From NCBI RefSeq assembly GCF_013200955.2, contig NZ_CP053697.2, forward strand, positions 3,658,001-3,722,000: a stretch of 64,000 nucleotides of DNA, in the 5' to 3' direction. A program made the translations under genes and the position numbers. Source of the DNA: Pseudomonas campi. Its GTDB lineage: Bacteria; Pseudomonadota; Gammaproteobacteria; Pseudomonadales; Pseudomonadaceae. Numbering within the stretch: the stretch's first letter is position 1; each line of letters opens with the position of its first letter. This document shows positions 11,000 through 18,989 of the stretch, one piece after another. The notes beneath the pieces were generated by a model. That model was given only the letters and a program-made list of their open reading frames with translations, was not told where the DNA came from and did no database searches.

Positions 11000-13066
11000 T
11001 CACGCGTCAGGCATAACCTGGAACGGGGTTTCCTTGTCCGTACGCTCGCTGCGCACCCAGGCGGCGCGGCCAACCTTGATCGCGTAGAACAGGATGCTGA
11101 ACACCACCACCAGGAACAGCACGCTGAGCGTGGCGTTGGTGTAGGCGTTCATGATCACGTTCTGCATCTGCCCGAGGTCCTTGGCCGGTGCGAGGATCTG
11201 GCCCGCATCCAGGGCGGTTTGGTACTTCTTCGCCAGGGCGAGGAAGCCGACGGCCGGGTTGGCGTCGAACAGTTTGATCAGGCTCGCCGTGGTGGTGCAG
11301 ATCAGCAGCCACACCGCCGGCAACAAGGTGACCCAGACGTACTGCTGACGCTTCATCTTGATCAGCACCACGCTGCAGAGCATCAACGCGATACCGGCGA
11401 GCATCTGGTTGGAGATGCCGAACAGCGGCCACAGGGTATTGATGCCACCCAGCGGATCGATCACGCCCTGGTACAGCAGGTAGCCCCACAGCGCCACGCA
11501 GCCGGCCGTGGCCAGCACGTTGGCGCCCCACGACTCGGTGCGCTTGAGCGAAGGCACGAAGGTGCCGAGCAAATCCTGCAGCATAAAGCGCCCGGCCCTC
11601 GTCCCTGCATCCACGGCAGTGAGGATAAACAGCGCCTCGAACAAAATGGCGAAGTGGTACCAGAACGCCATGGTGTTCTGCCCTGGCAGCACCTGATGGA
11701 GGATCTGTGCGATACCCACGGCCAGGGTCGGCGCCCCACCGGCACGGTTGAGGATCGAGCTCTCACCGATATCACGGGCGACAGCTTCCAGCGCATCCGG
11801 GGTAATGGCAAAGCCCCAGCTGCTGACCGCTGCGGCCACGCTGACGACATCGGTGCCGACCACAGCGGGCGGGCTGTTCATGGCGAAGTACACGCCCGGC
11901 TCAATCACCGATGCCGCGACCATGGCCATGATCGCCACCATCGACTCCATCAGCATGCCGCCGTAACCGATGTAGCGCGCGTGGGATTCGTTAGCCAGCA
12001 GTTTGGGCGTGGTGCCTGAGCTGATCAGCGCATGGAAGCCGGACACCGCGCCACAGGCGATGGTGATAAACAGGAAGGGGAACAGCGCACCTTTCCACAC
12101 CGGGCCGGTGCCGTCAGTGAACTGGGTCAGCGCTGGCATTTTCAGCTCGGGGGCGAGAATCAGGATGCCGATGGCCAGGGCGACAATGGTGCCGATCTTG
12201 AGGAAGGTCGACAGGTAATCGCGCGGCGCGAGGATCAGCCATACCGGCAGCACGGCGGCGACGAAGCCGTAGCCGACCAGCATCCAGGTGATCTGCTCGC
12301 CGGTGAAGGTGAACACCACCGACCAGTACGGATCGAGGGAAATCACCCCGCCCAGCCAGATCGACGCCAACAGCAGGACCACGCCGATCAGCGAAATTTC
12401 GCCAATCCGACCGGGGCGCAGGTAGCGCATGTAGATGCCCATAAACATCGCAATCGGGATGGTCGCCATCACCGTGAACATGCCCCACGGGCTGTGCGCC
12501 AGGGCCTTGACCACGATCAGCGAGAGCACCGCGAGGATGATGATCATGATCAGGAAGCAGCCGAACAGGGCAATGGTGCCCGGAATGCGCCCCATCTCCT
12601 CACGCACCATGTCGCCCAGCGAGCGGGCGTTACGGCGGGTGGAAATGAACAGCACCATAAAGTCCTGCACGGCACCGGCCAGCACCACCCCGGCAATCAG
12701 CCACAGCGTGCCGGGCAAATAGCCCATCTGGGCGGCGAGCACCGGGCCGACCAGCGGGCCGGCACCGGCGATGGCGGCGAAGTGGTGACCGAATAGCACA
12801 TGCTTGTTGGTCGGCACAAAGTCCAGACCGTCATTATTCAGCACCGCCGGCGTGGCCCGGCGCGGGTCCAGCTGCATCACCTGGGTGGCGATAAACAGGC
12901 TGTAGTAACGGTAAGCGACCAGATAGAGGGCTACCGCGGCCACCACTATCCACAAGGCGTTGATGGCTTCGCCACGGCGCAAGGCCACGACCCCCAAGGC
13001 ACAGGCACCCACCACTGCCAGCACTGCCCAGGGCAGGTGGCGCAGCAGGCTATTATTATTGTTCAT
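11000..13066 (-). CDS. cstA: CstA-family carbon starvation / pyruvate transporter
   Basis: A 688-residue polytopic inner-membrane protein of the CstA/BtsT family, which imports pyruvate (and possibly peptides) under carbon limitation. Visible family features are the N-terminal [20 protein letters not shown] and the following [19 protein letters not shown], many hydrophobic helices, and a late [18 protein letters not shown] segment. The ATG at 13066 (MNNNNSLL) was chosen for the GGGAG site 8 bases before it; a longer frame adds a poor leader. It forms an operon with ybdD. The 301-base gap to the divergent mapZ contains both promoters. Confidence 0.93.
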   Translation of the reverse strand: MNNNNSLLRHLPWAVLAVVGACALGVVALRRGEAINALWIVVAAVALYLVAYRYYSLFIATQVMQLDPRRATPAVLNNDGLDFVPTNKHVLFGHHFAAIAGAGPLVGPVLAAQMGYLPGTLWLIAGVVLAGAVQDFMVLFISTRRNARSLGDMVREEMGRIPGTIALFGCFLIMIIILAVLSLIVVKALAHSPWGMFTVMATIPIAMFMGIYMRYLRPGRIGEISLIGVVLLLASIWLGGVISLDPYWSVVFTFTGEQITWMLVGYGFVAAVLPVWLILAPRDYLSTFLKIGTIVALAIGILILAPELKMPALTQFTDGTGPVWKGALFPFLFITIACGAVSGFHALISSGTTPKLLANESHARYIGYGGMLMESMVAIMAMVAASVIEPGVYFAMNSPPAVVGTDVVSVAAAVSSWGFAITPDALEAVARDIGESSILNRAGGAPTLAVGIAQILHQVLPGQNTMAFWYHFAILFEALFILTAVDAGTRAGRFMLQDLLGTFVPSLKRTESWGANVLATAGCVALWGYLLYQGVIDPLGGINTLWPLFGISNQMLAGIALMLCSVVLIKMKRQQYVWVTLLPAVWLLICTTTASLIKLFDANPAVGFLALAKKYQTALDAGQILAPAKDLGQMQNVIMNAYTNATLSVLFLVVVFSILFYAIKVGRAAWVRSERTDKETPFQVMPDA

Positions 13067-13335
13067 AGGCACTCCCAATTCATGGACAGACAAGCTGCCG
13101 CACAAGCTTAGTCCGTACTCGGCAAAGCTCTATGCGACCTTGGTCTAGGGGCTTTTGCCCTTGGGTTCACGGCCACGACCGCCCACGGACACCTGCTACA
13201 TCGCATCGCGAGCAGCATCCGCACCGGTCGCATGCAGCCCATCGCAGAGCGCACACCTAGCCACTCATCTGATCGCCCACGCACGGGCGCCACCGCCTGA
13301 CGCATCTATGGGCAGCGTTCTGCCGCGCGCTTGGC

Positions 13336-13341
13336 TATAGT
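13336..13341 (+). promoter_or_regulatory. Possible -10 of the mapZ promoter
   Basis: TATAGT lies 27 bases before the mapZ ATG, in a 301-base divergent gap with cstA (13067-13367). No convincing -35 box is seen at the expected spacing. Nothing else recognisable occurs in that gap. Confidence 0.35.
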
Positions 13342-13367
13342 GGACAAAACCGCAGAGGAATCTTGCA

Positions 13368-13739
13368 ATGAGTGACACGACCTCCGAGCGTCGGCGCTTC
13401 CAGCGCATCGCCTTCGACGCCGCCACCGAGCTTGCCCAAGGCGAGCGCCGCTGGTCGGTGGAGCTGCATGACCTGTCGCTCAAGGGCCTGCTGGTCAAGC
13501 GCCCGCGCGACTGGAACGGTGACCCGGACCAGCCGTTCAACGCCACCATCACCCTCGACAGCGACACCCGCCTGCATCTGGAAGTGGTGCTGACCCGCAC
13601 CCGCGACGAGCTGCTCGGCTTCGTCTGCCGGCATATCGATCTGGAGTCGATCAGCCACCTGCGCCGCCTGGTAGAGCTCAACCTCGGTGACGAGAGCCTG
13701 CTGGAACGGGAGCTGGCCGCGCTCGGCGAGGAAGACTGA
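13368..13739 (+). CDS. mapZ: PilZ-domain c-di-GMP adaptor MapZ
   Basis: A single-domain PilZ protein of 123 residues. The c-di-GMP binding signatures are present: RRRFQR (8-13), matching RxxxR, and DLSLKG (35-40), matching DxSxxG. The sequence, including [29 protein letters not shown], closely resembles what I recall of P. aeruginosa PA4608 (MapZ), which in its c-di-GMP-bound form inhibits the chemotaxis methyltransferase CheR1. The location just upstream of and convergent to radA also matches PAO1. A GAGGA site precedes the ATG. With morA and the EAL gene nearby it suggests coordinated control of motility by c-di-GMP. Confidence 0.92.
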   Translation: MSDTTSERRRFQRIAFDAATELAQGERRWSVELHDLSLKGLLVKRPRDWNGDPDQPFNATITLDSDTRLHLEVVLTRTRDELLGFVCRHIDLESISHLRRLVELNLGDESLLERELAALGEED

Positions 13740-13745
13740 GAGCGC

Positions 13746-13810
13746 GTAGGAGCGAGCTCTGCTCGCGAACCAGCCCCGATAAAAGCTTCGCGAGCAGAGC
13801 TCGCTCCTAC
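13746..13810. repeat. Palindromic repeat, GTAGGAGCGAGCTCTGCTC type, copy 1
   Basis: Left arm GTAGGAGCGAGCTCTGCTCG, right arm CGAGCAGAGCTCGCTCCTAC, about 20 bases of loop. Other copies are at 25243 and 53366, and a variant at 51595. All are intergenic. Confidence 0.85.
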
Positions 13811-13824
13811 CGATCACCACAGCG

Positions 13825-13845
13825 GGGCGCCAATCGGCGCCCTTT
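13825..13845 (+). terminator. Terminator after mapZ
   Basis: GGGCGCC, AATC loop, GGCGCCC, then TTT. Located 86 bases past the mapZ stop, just before a REP element. Confidence 0.55.
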
Positions 13846-13851
13846 GCTTAT

Positions 13852-13901
13852 GTAGCCCGGATGCAATCCGGGGCAGCCTTCCCGGATTGCATCCGGGCTA
13901 C
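13852..13901. repeat. REP palindrome overlapping the radA stop codon
   Basis: GTAGCCCGGATGCAATCC and its inverted copy ending GCATCCGGGCTAC. Read on the minus strand, the GTAG at one end provides the TAG stop of radA (13898-13900). Confidence 0.88.
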
Positions 13902-15262
13902 TCGAACAACGCATCCAGCGCCTGCTCCAGGCGCGTCACCGCTATCACCTGCAGGCCCGGCGGCGCCTCCTTGGGTGCATTGCCCTTGGGCACGATGGCG
14001 CGTTTGAAGCCGTGCTTGGCCGCCTCCTTCAAACGCTCCTGGCCGCTCGGCACCGGACGGATCTCACCGGACAGGCCGATCTCGCCGAACACCAGCAGGT
14101 CGTGCGGCAGCGGCTTGTTGCGCAGGCTGGAAATCACTGCAGCCATCAGCGCCAGGTCCGATGCGGTCTCCAGCACCTTGACCCCGCCGACCACGTTGAG
14201 GAACACGTCCTGGTCATAAGTCGGGATGCCACCATGCCGGTGCAAGACGGCCAGCAGCATGGCCAGGCGGTTCTGGTCCAGGCCCAGGGTGACCCGGCGC
14301 GGGTTGGCCATATGGCTGGTATCGACCAGTGCCTGCACCTCCACCAGCATCGGCCGGGTGCCTTCCCAGGTGGCCATCACCACGCTGCCCGGCACTTCCT
14401 CCTGGGCCCGAGTGAGGAAGATCGCCGAGGGGTTGGTGACTTCCTTGAGGCCCTTGTCGGTCATGCCGAACACGCCCAGCTCGTTGACCGCGCCGAAACG
14501 GTTCTTCACCGCGCGCAGCAGGCGCAGACGGCCATCGGACTCGCCCTCGAAGTAGAGAACCGTATCGACCATGTGCTCCAGCACCCGTGGCCCGGCCAGG
14601 GCGCCTTCCTTGGTCACATGGCCGACCAGGAAGATCGCCGTGCCGCTCTGCTTGGCGTAGCGCACCAGCAGCGCCGCGCTCTCGCGCACCTGGGCCACGC
14701 CGCCGGGGGCGGACTGCAGCTGCTCGGTGAAGATGGTCTGGATCGAGTCGATCACCATCACCTTGGGCTGCTCGCGACGGGCCACCTCGATGATCGACTC
14801 GATGCAGGTCTCGGTCATCACCTTGAGCTTGTCCTGCGGCAGCTCCAGACGGCGCGCGCGCATGGCCACCTGCTGCTGGGATTCCTCGCCGGTGACGTAC
14901 AGCGCCGGCAGGCGCTGGGCGATATTGCACAGGGTCTGCAGCAGGATGGTCGACTTGCCGATGCCGGGGTCGCCGCCGATCAGCACCACCGAACCATCCA
15001 CCAGGCCGCCGCCGAGCACGCGGTCCAGCTCGCCGGAAACGGTGGAGAAACGCGGCACTTCCTCGACGCTGACCTCGGCCAGGGTTTTCACCTGCGCCTG
15101 CTGCCCAGCCCAACCGCCACGACCGCTGGGGGTAGCCGCGCCGGCTTCGAGCATGGTCTCGGTCAGGGTGTTCCACGCGCCGCACTCGCCGCACTGCCCG
15201 GCCCACTTGGGAAAGGTGGCACCGCACTCGGTGCAGCCATACATGCGCTTGGCCTTGGCCAT
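13898..15262 (-). CDS. radA: DNA repair protein RadA
   Basis: RecA-like ATPase that promotes branch migration of recombination intermediates, in the cytoplasm. The 454 residues are full length. An N-terminal zinc finger has cysteines 10, 13, 24 and 27; Walker A GGDPGIGKST is at 96-105; the RadA-specific KNRFG motif lies in KNRFGAVNELGVF; the C-terminal Lon-like domain holds LNVVGGVKV. The ATG at 15262 is preceded by GGGAG. The stop codon is contributed by the adjacent REP element, so the last residues may differ from orthologues. It is divergent from a GNAT gene. Confidence 0.96.
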   Translation of the reverse strand: MAKAKRMYGCTECGATFPKWAGQCGECGAWNTLTETMLEAGAATPSGRGGWAGQQAQVKTLAEVSVEEVPRFSTVSGELDRVLGGGLVDGSVVLIGGDPGIGKSTILLQTLCNIAQRLPALYVTGEESQQQVAMRARRLELPQDKLKVMTETCIESIIEVARREQPKVMVIDSIQTIFTEQLQSAPGGVAQVRESAALLVRYAKQSGTAIFLVGHVTKEGALAGPRVLEHMVDTVLYFEGESDGRLRLLRAVKNRFGAVNELGVFGMTDKGLKEVTNPSAIFLTRAQEEVPGSVVMATWEGTRPMLVEVQALVDTSHMANPRRVTLGLDQNRLAMLLAVLHRHGGIPTYDQDVFLNVVGGVKVLETASDLALMAAVISSLRNKPLPHDLLVFGEIGLSGEIRPVPSGQERLKEAAKHGFKRAIVPKGNAPKEAPPGLQVIAVTRLEQALDALFE

Positions 15263-15326
15263 GACAGTCTCCCTCTCGCAAAAGAGGGCGATAATAGCGC
15301 CCTGGCCTACCGAGAGTCGCCCCACC

Positions 15327-15824
15327 ATGCAGATCGAATTGCTCCCCACCAGCGCCGACCAGCAAGCACTGATCGCCAACCTCTACCAGTTCTATGCCTA
15401 CGAGTCGTCGGACTGGGAGCAGGAGGATGTCGAGGTCGACGGCCGCTTCTATATCCATGCGCCGCACCTGCAGCGCTACTGGCAGGAGCCGGACTGGAGC
15501 GCCAGCCTGGTGCTGGTCGATGGTTTTATCGCCGGTTTCCTACTGATCGAGCGCAGCGAGCTGCCGGGCGTCGATGCCCTGGAGTTCGCCGACCTGTTCA
15601 TCCTCAAGAAATACCGGCGTCTGGGCATCGGCCGGGCCCTGGTGGAGCAGGTGATGGTCGCGGGCGGTGGGCGCTGGGTGGTCAGTTTCTATGAACAGGA
15701 CAACCTGGCCCGGCAGTTCTGGCAGCGCCTACTGGCCGAGCTGCCGCTGCGCGTCGTGGAGCAGCTGACAGACCCGGAGCAACCCGGCCTTCTGACCTAT
15801 CGACTCGATCAGCAGACGCATTGA
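15327..15824 (+). CDS. GNAT family N-acetyltransferase
   Basis: A 165-residue acetyl-CoA dependent acyltransferase of unknown substrate. The acetyl-CoA loop motif is visible as ILKKYRRLGIGRAL (about residues 92-105), preceded by the beta strand ALEFADLF and followed by VVSFYEQDNLARQFW typical of the C-terminal half. I chose the ATG at 15327 because the longer open frame runs through the antisense of radA. It starts 64 bases from the divergent radA start. The MITE-like element begins 20 bases after its stop. Related genes sit next to radA in other pseudomonads; no pathway can be assigned. Confidence 0.8.
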   Translation: MQIELLPTSADQQALIANLYQFYAYESSDWEQEDVEVDGRFYIHAPHLQRYWQEPDWSASLVLVDGFIAGFLLIERSELPGVDALEFADLFILKKYRRLGIGRALVEQVMVAGGGRWVVSFYEQDNLARQFWQRLLAELPLRVVEQLTDPEQPGLLTYRLDQQTH

Positions 15825-15844
15825 TCCGTCATACCGGCTGAATC

Positions 15845-15986
15845 AGAACCTGTTCAAAGTCTCGCGAGCTAGAGCCAGGCAAGGCGAAATCGGGCGAAGA
15901 AGCGCAGTTTACGAGTTGTAAATGAGCATTCTGAGCCCGATTTCAACGCAGCATGGCCGACGCGCAGCAGGCTTTGAACAGGTTCT
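15845..15986. mobile_element. MITE-like element, 142 bp, with perfect 15-bp terminal inverted repeats (copy A)
   Basis: Ends are AGAACCTGTTCAAAG and CTTTGAACAGGTTCT, perfect inverted repeats. A central TTTACGAGTTGTAAA is near-palindromic. The interior has no coding capacity. Copy B (20114-20255) is the reverse complement of this one over the same length at roughly 85-90% identity by eye. The last base is the A of the TGA stop of the downstream minus-strand ydcH-like gene. No clear target duplication is seen. Confidence 0.8.
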
Positions 15987-16264
15987 CAGGCGCCGCAACT
16001 ACTGCCGCACCCACAGCATTGCCCGGCGGCGATCTTCAGCTGACGGGCCAGGTCATCCTTGAGCGCTACGCGGTTCTGCTTGAGCTGGGCCAGCGCAACA
16101 TCGTCAAGCAGCTCGATACCGTCTTCGATGCGGCAGATCCGCTTGTCCAGCGCCTCGTACTCGTCGCTCTGCTTGGCGAAGTGCTGATCTTCCTGGCGCA
16201 GGCGCTGCAGCTCACTGCGCAGCTCGGGAAAGTCCTGGATCAGCGGGTGATGGTCGACATGCAT
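15986..16264 (-). CDS. YdcH-family (DUF465) small protein with cysteine-rich tail
   Basis: A 92-residue coiled-coil protein of the YdcH/DUF465 family, function unknown. The N-terminus HVDHHPLIQDFPELRSEL and the heptad-like EYEALDKRICRIEDG are family features (HxL..F and ALDxxI..E). Unusually, the tail ends CCGCGSSCGA, four cysteines in ten residues, absent from its neighbour paralogue. The stop codon coincides with the end of MITE-like copy A, so the tail may have been shaped by that insertion. It is divergent from a second paralogue at 16425, with 160 bases between. Confidence 0.82.
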   Translation of the reverse strand: MHVDHHPLIQDFPELRSELQRLRQEDQHFAKQSDEYEALDKRICRIEDGIELLDDVALAQLKQNRVALKDDLARQLKIAAGQCCGCGSSCGA

Positions 16265-16424
16265 GGGAAAGATCCTCTGGGTTAAGTGCGCCCACCCTAA
16301 CGGGCCAGGCCCGCAGCATCATTGACGCCGATCAACGACAAGGTGACCGTCTGCCAAGCGGCCGCTCGCGATCCGGTCACTGAGCTAGTCTGAGAAGACA
16401 CGTCCGCAACCGGGAGCCACCGCC

Positions 16425-16679
16425 ATGCCCCTCGAACACCATCCGCTGACCCGCGAATTTCCTGAATACCGCCAGAAGCTGCAGACCCTGCACGCCAGCG
16501 ACCCCCACTTCGCCCAGATGGCGCAGAACTACGAGAGCCTGGACAAACGCATCTATGAAGCGGAGGACGGCCGCCAGGCCGTGGATGCCCTGGCCCTGCA
16601 AGCACTGAAGAGCGAACGGGTACTGCTCAAGGACCAGATCGCCGAGCGCCTGCACAAGGCCAACGGTAAATCGAGCTAG
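16425..16679 (+). CDS. YdcH-family (DUF465) small protein
   Basis: An 84-residue paralogue of the gene at 15986-16264: LEHHPLTREFPEYRQKL and NYESLDKRIYEAEDG align with the same positions. The protein is predicted to be an alpha-helical hairpin or coiled coil; its function is unknown. GGGAG precedes the ATG by 8 bases. It lacks the cysteine tail. The pair is divergently transcribed, so both may respond to one shared intergenic control region (16265-16424). Confidence 0.82.
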   Translation: MPLEHHPLTREFPEYRQKLQTLHASDPHFAQMAQNYESLDKRIYEAEDGRQAVDALALQALKSERVLLKDQIAERLHKANGKSS

Positions 16680-16800
16680 GCGGGCAAGCGCAAAGCTCGC
16701 CGCCAGGCCGTCGGCAGTGCACTTGCCGAGTGCCGTGCTGAACGAGACAGCCGCTGGATTTTTTGCTTATCTTGGTTGGACTCCAGCATGAGAACCACCC

Positions 16801-17547
16801 ATGAAGAACTCTCCAGGCTGTTCTGCTTGCCGTGATGGCAAGGGACTGGACTTCCCAATCAGCATGGCCTTCCAGCCCATCGTCGACGTCGCCCGGCGCC
16901 AGGTCTTCGCCCATGAGGCCCTGGTGCGCGGGGTCAACGGCGAGTCAGCCGGCAGCCTGCTGGCCAGAGTCACGACGGAAAACCTCTACGCCTTCGACCA
17001 GAGCTGCCGAATCAAGGCGGTAGAGCTGGCCGCGCGCCTGCAGGTGCCGACCATGGTCTCGATCAACTTCATGCCCAATGCCGTTTACCAAGCCGAAACC
17101 TGCATCCGCGCTACCCTGGAAGCCGCGCAGCGCTTCAACCTGCCCCTCGACAAAATCATCTTCGAAGTCACCGAGCAGGAGCAGGTGCTGGATATCGACC
17201 ACCTCAGCGGCATCCTCAAGGCTTACCGCCAGCGGGGGTTCATGACCGCCATCGACGACTTTGGTGCGGGCTATGCCGGGCTCAACCTGCTCGCCGATTT
17301 CCAACCTGACCTGATCAAGCTGGACATGGACCTGATCCGCAACATCGACCGCGACAACGTGCGGCAGATCCTCGTCGAGTCGACCCTGGACATGTGCCGC
17401 AAGCTCAAGGTGCGGGTGATTGCCGAAGGCATCGAGACCCAGGCCGAACTGCAGACCCTGCAGCACATGGGCGTCGAGCTGTTTCAGGGCTATCTGCTGG
17501 CCAAACCCGGCTTCGAAACCCTGCCGGATGTTAACTATCCGCAGTAG
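16801..17547 (+). CDS. Stand-alone EAL-domain c-di-GMP phosphodiesterase
   Basis: A 248-residue protein consisting almost wholly of an EAL domain, hydrolysing c-di-GMP to pGpG. The active-site signatures appear intact: EAL (39-41), SINFMPNA, EVTEQEQ, DDFGAGY (from 152), a lysine in KLDMDL, AEGIET and FQGYLLAKP. No membrane segment or sensor domain is present; the N-terminus has a short Cys-x-x-Cys (C7, C10) that could bind metal or respond to redox state. The ribosome site is weak, so the start is less sure; MAFQPIV at 16864 is an alternative that would drop the cysteines. It is followed 62 bases later by mscL. Confidence 0.88.
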   Translation: MKNSPGCSACRDGKGLDFPISMAFQPIVDVARRQVFAHEALVRGVNGESAGSLLARVTTENLYAFDQSCRIKAVELAARLQVPTMVSINFMPNAVYQAETCIRATLEAAQRFNLPLDKIIFEVTEQEQVLDIDHLSGILKAYRQRGFMTAIDDFGAGYAGLNLLADFQPDLIKLDMDLIRNIDRDNVRQILVESTLDMCRKLKVRVIAEGIETQAELQTLQHMGVELFQGYLLAKPGFETLPDVNYPQ

Positions 17548-17609
17548 CTGGCAGCGCCGGGAGAGTGCAGTAAACTCGCTGCAAAACCAGCAATCTCAGG
17601 GAGTAACAC

Positions 17610-18020
17610 ATGAGCATCGTCAGCGAATTCAAAGCCTTCGCCATGAAGGGCAACGTGGTCGACATGGCCGTGGGCATCATCATCGGTGCCGCCTTCGGCA
17701 AGATCGTCAGCTCGTTCGTCGGCGACGTGATCATGCCGCCGATTGGCCTGCTGATCGGCGGGGTCGACTTCACCGACCTGGCCGTGACCCTCAAGGCCGC
17801 CGAAGGTGACCTGCCGGCCGTGGTCATGAGCTACGGCAAGTTCATCCAGACCATTCTCGACTTCATCATCGTCGCCTTCGCCATCTTCATGGGCGTCAAG
17901 GCCATCAACCGCCTCAAGCGCGAAGAAGCCGCCGCCCCGGAAGCCCCAGCGGCACCGACCAAGGAGCAGGAACTGCTCAGCGAAATCCGCGATCTGCTCA
18001 AGGCCCAACAGGACAAGTAA
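17610..18020 (+). CDS. mscL: Large-conductance mechanosensitive channel
   Basis: Homopentameric inner-membrane channel that opens under membrane tension during osmotic downshock. At 136 residues it has the family layout: N-terminal amphipathic helix ([19 protein letters not shown]), TM1 with [17 protein letters not shown], a periplasmic loop, TM2 ([19 protein letters not shown]) and a charged C-terminal helix ([13 protein letters not shown]). AGGGAG precedes the ATG. A terminator follows, so it ends its transcript. Confidence 0.97.
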   Translation: MSIVSEFKAFAMKGNVVDMAVGIIIGAAFGKIVSSFVGDVIMPPIGLLIGGVDFTDLAVTLKAAEGDLPAVVMSYGKFIQTILDFIIVAFAIFMGVKAINRLKREEAAAPEAPAAPTKEQELLSEIRDLLKAQQDK

Positions 18021-18038
18021 GTCCTGCCTGCAAGCCCC

Positions 18039-18063
18039 AAACGGCGCCCTTCGCCGCCGTTTT
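18039..18063 (+). terminator. Terminator after mscL
   Basis: AAACGGCG (18039-18046) pairs with CGCCGTTT (18055-18062), with a short T-run at the 3' side. Confidence 0.7.
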
Positions 18064-18140
18064 CGTTTGTCCTGCCTGGCACTACACCACCCGCGCAGGT
18101 TCCCATGCAGAGCCTGGGAGCGATCACGTAGACGGCTCGC

Positions 18141-18917
18141 TTACCAATAGTTCTCCACCGCCACCTGCCCCGGCCGCCGGCTCAGGCTCAGTTGCAGGCC
18201 ACGGGTTTTCAGCACCGCGCGGGTGTCCTCGATCATCTGCGGGTTGCCGCAGAGCATGATGCGCGAATGCGCCGGGTCCAGCGCCAGGCCGGCGGCGCGT
18301 TCCAGCTCGCCGTTTTCAATCAGCGCGGTGACCCGGCCATGCAGGGCGCCCGGCAGCTGCTCGCGGGTGACGATCGGCAGGTAGGTCAGCTTGTGCCCGT
18401 GCTCGGCCAGGTAGTCGCGCTGCGGCAGTTCCGCGATCAGTTGCTGGTAGGCCAGTTCGCCCTGCGTGCGCGCGCTGTAGACCAGGACGATGCGTTCGAA
18501 ACGCTGCCAGGCCTCGAAGTCCTGCAGGATCGAGAGGAAGGGTGCCAGCCCGGTGCCGGTGCCGATCAGCCACAGGTCACGGCCATCGGGGAAACGGTCG
18601 AGGGTCAGGTAGCCGATGGCCTGGCGCTCCACCAGCAGCTCATCGCCGACCTTGAGCCGGCTCAGCTCGCTGGTGAACTCGCCGCCGGGGACGACGATGG
18701 AGAAGAATTCGAGAAACTCGTCATGGGGCGCCGACACCATCGAATAGGCGCGCCAGACCACCGAACCATCGGCCTTGCGCACGCCCAGGCGGGCGAACTG
18801 GCCGGCGCGGAAGCGCAGGCTGGGGTCGCGTGAACAGCGCAGGCTGAACAGGGTCGGCGACCAGACGCGTACCTCGCTGAGCAGCTGGCGGGTGAACTTG
18901 TCTGCACTGGCAGTCAT
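18141..18917 (-). CDS. Ferredoxin--NADP+ reductase
   Basis: A 258-residue flavoprotein that passes electrons between NADPH and ferredoxin or flavodoxin. RAYSMVSAP is the FAD-binding motif, GTGTGLAPF the NADP-ribose/phosphate loop, and the C-terminal VENYW is close to the aromatic-ending tails of bacterial subclass I/II Fprs. The same frame stays open far upstream through the antisense of rlmG, giving a false 668-residue reading; the ATG at 18917 gives the family length. It is divergent from rlmG with 72 bases between. In PAO1 the equivalent gene next to mscL is, as I recall, PA4615. Confidence 0.9.
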   Translation of the reverse strand: MTASADKFTRQLLSEVRVWSPTLFSLRCSRDPSLRFRAGQFARLGVRKADGSVVWRAYSMVSAPHDEFLEFFSIVVPGGEFTSELSRLKVGDELLVERQAIGYLTLDRFPDGRDLWLIGTGTGLAPFLSILQDFEAWQRFERIVLVYSARTQGELAYQQLIAELPQRDYLAEHGHKLTYLPIVTREQLPGALHGRVTALIENGELERAAGLALDPAHSRIMLCGNPQMIEDTRAVLKTRGLQLSLSRRPGQVAVENYW

Positions 18918-18989
18918 ACTTGCGGCCTCGATTCGCACACCTGCCGCCAGTCTCGCGCAAAGCGCGGCGGACAAACACCGACGGTTTCC

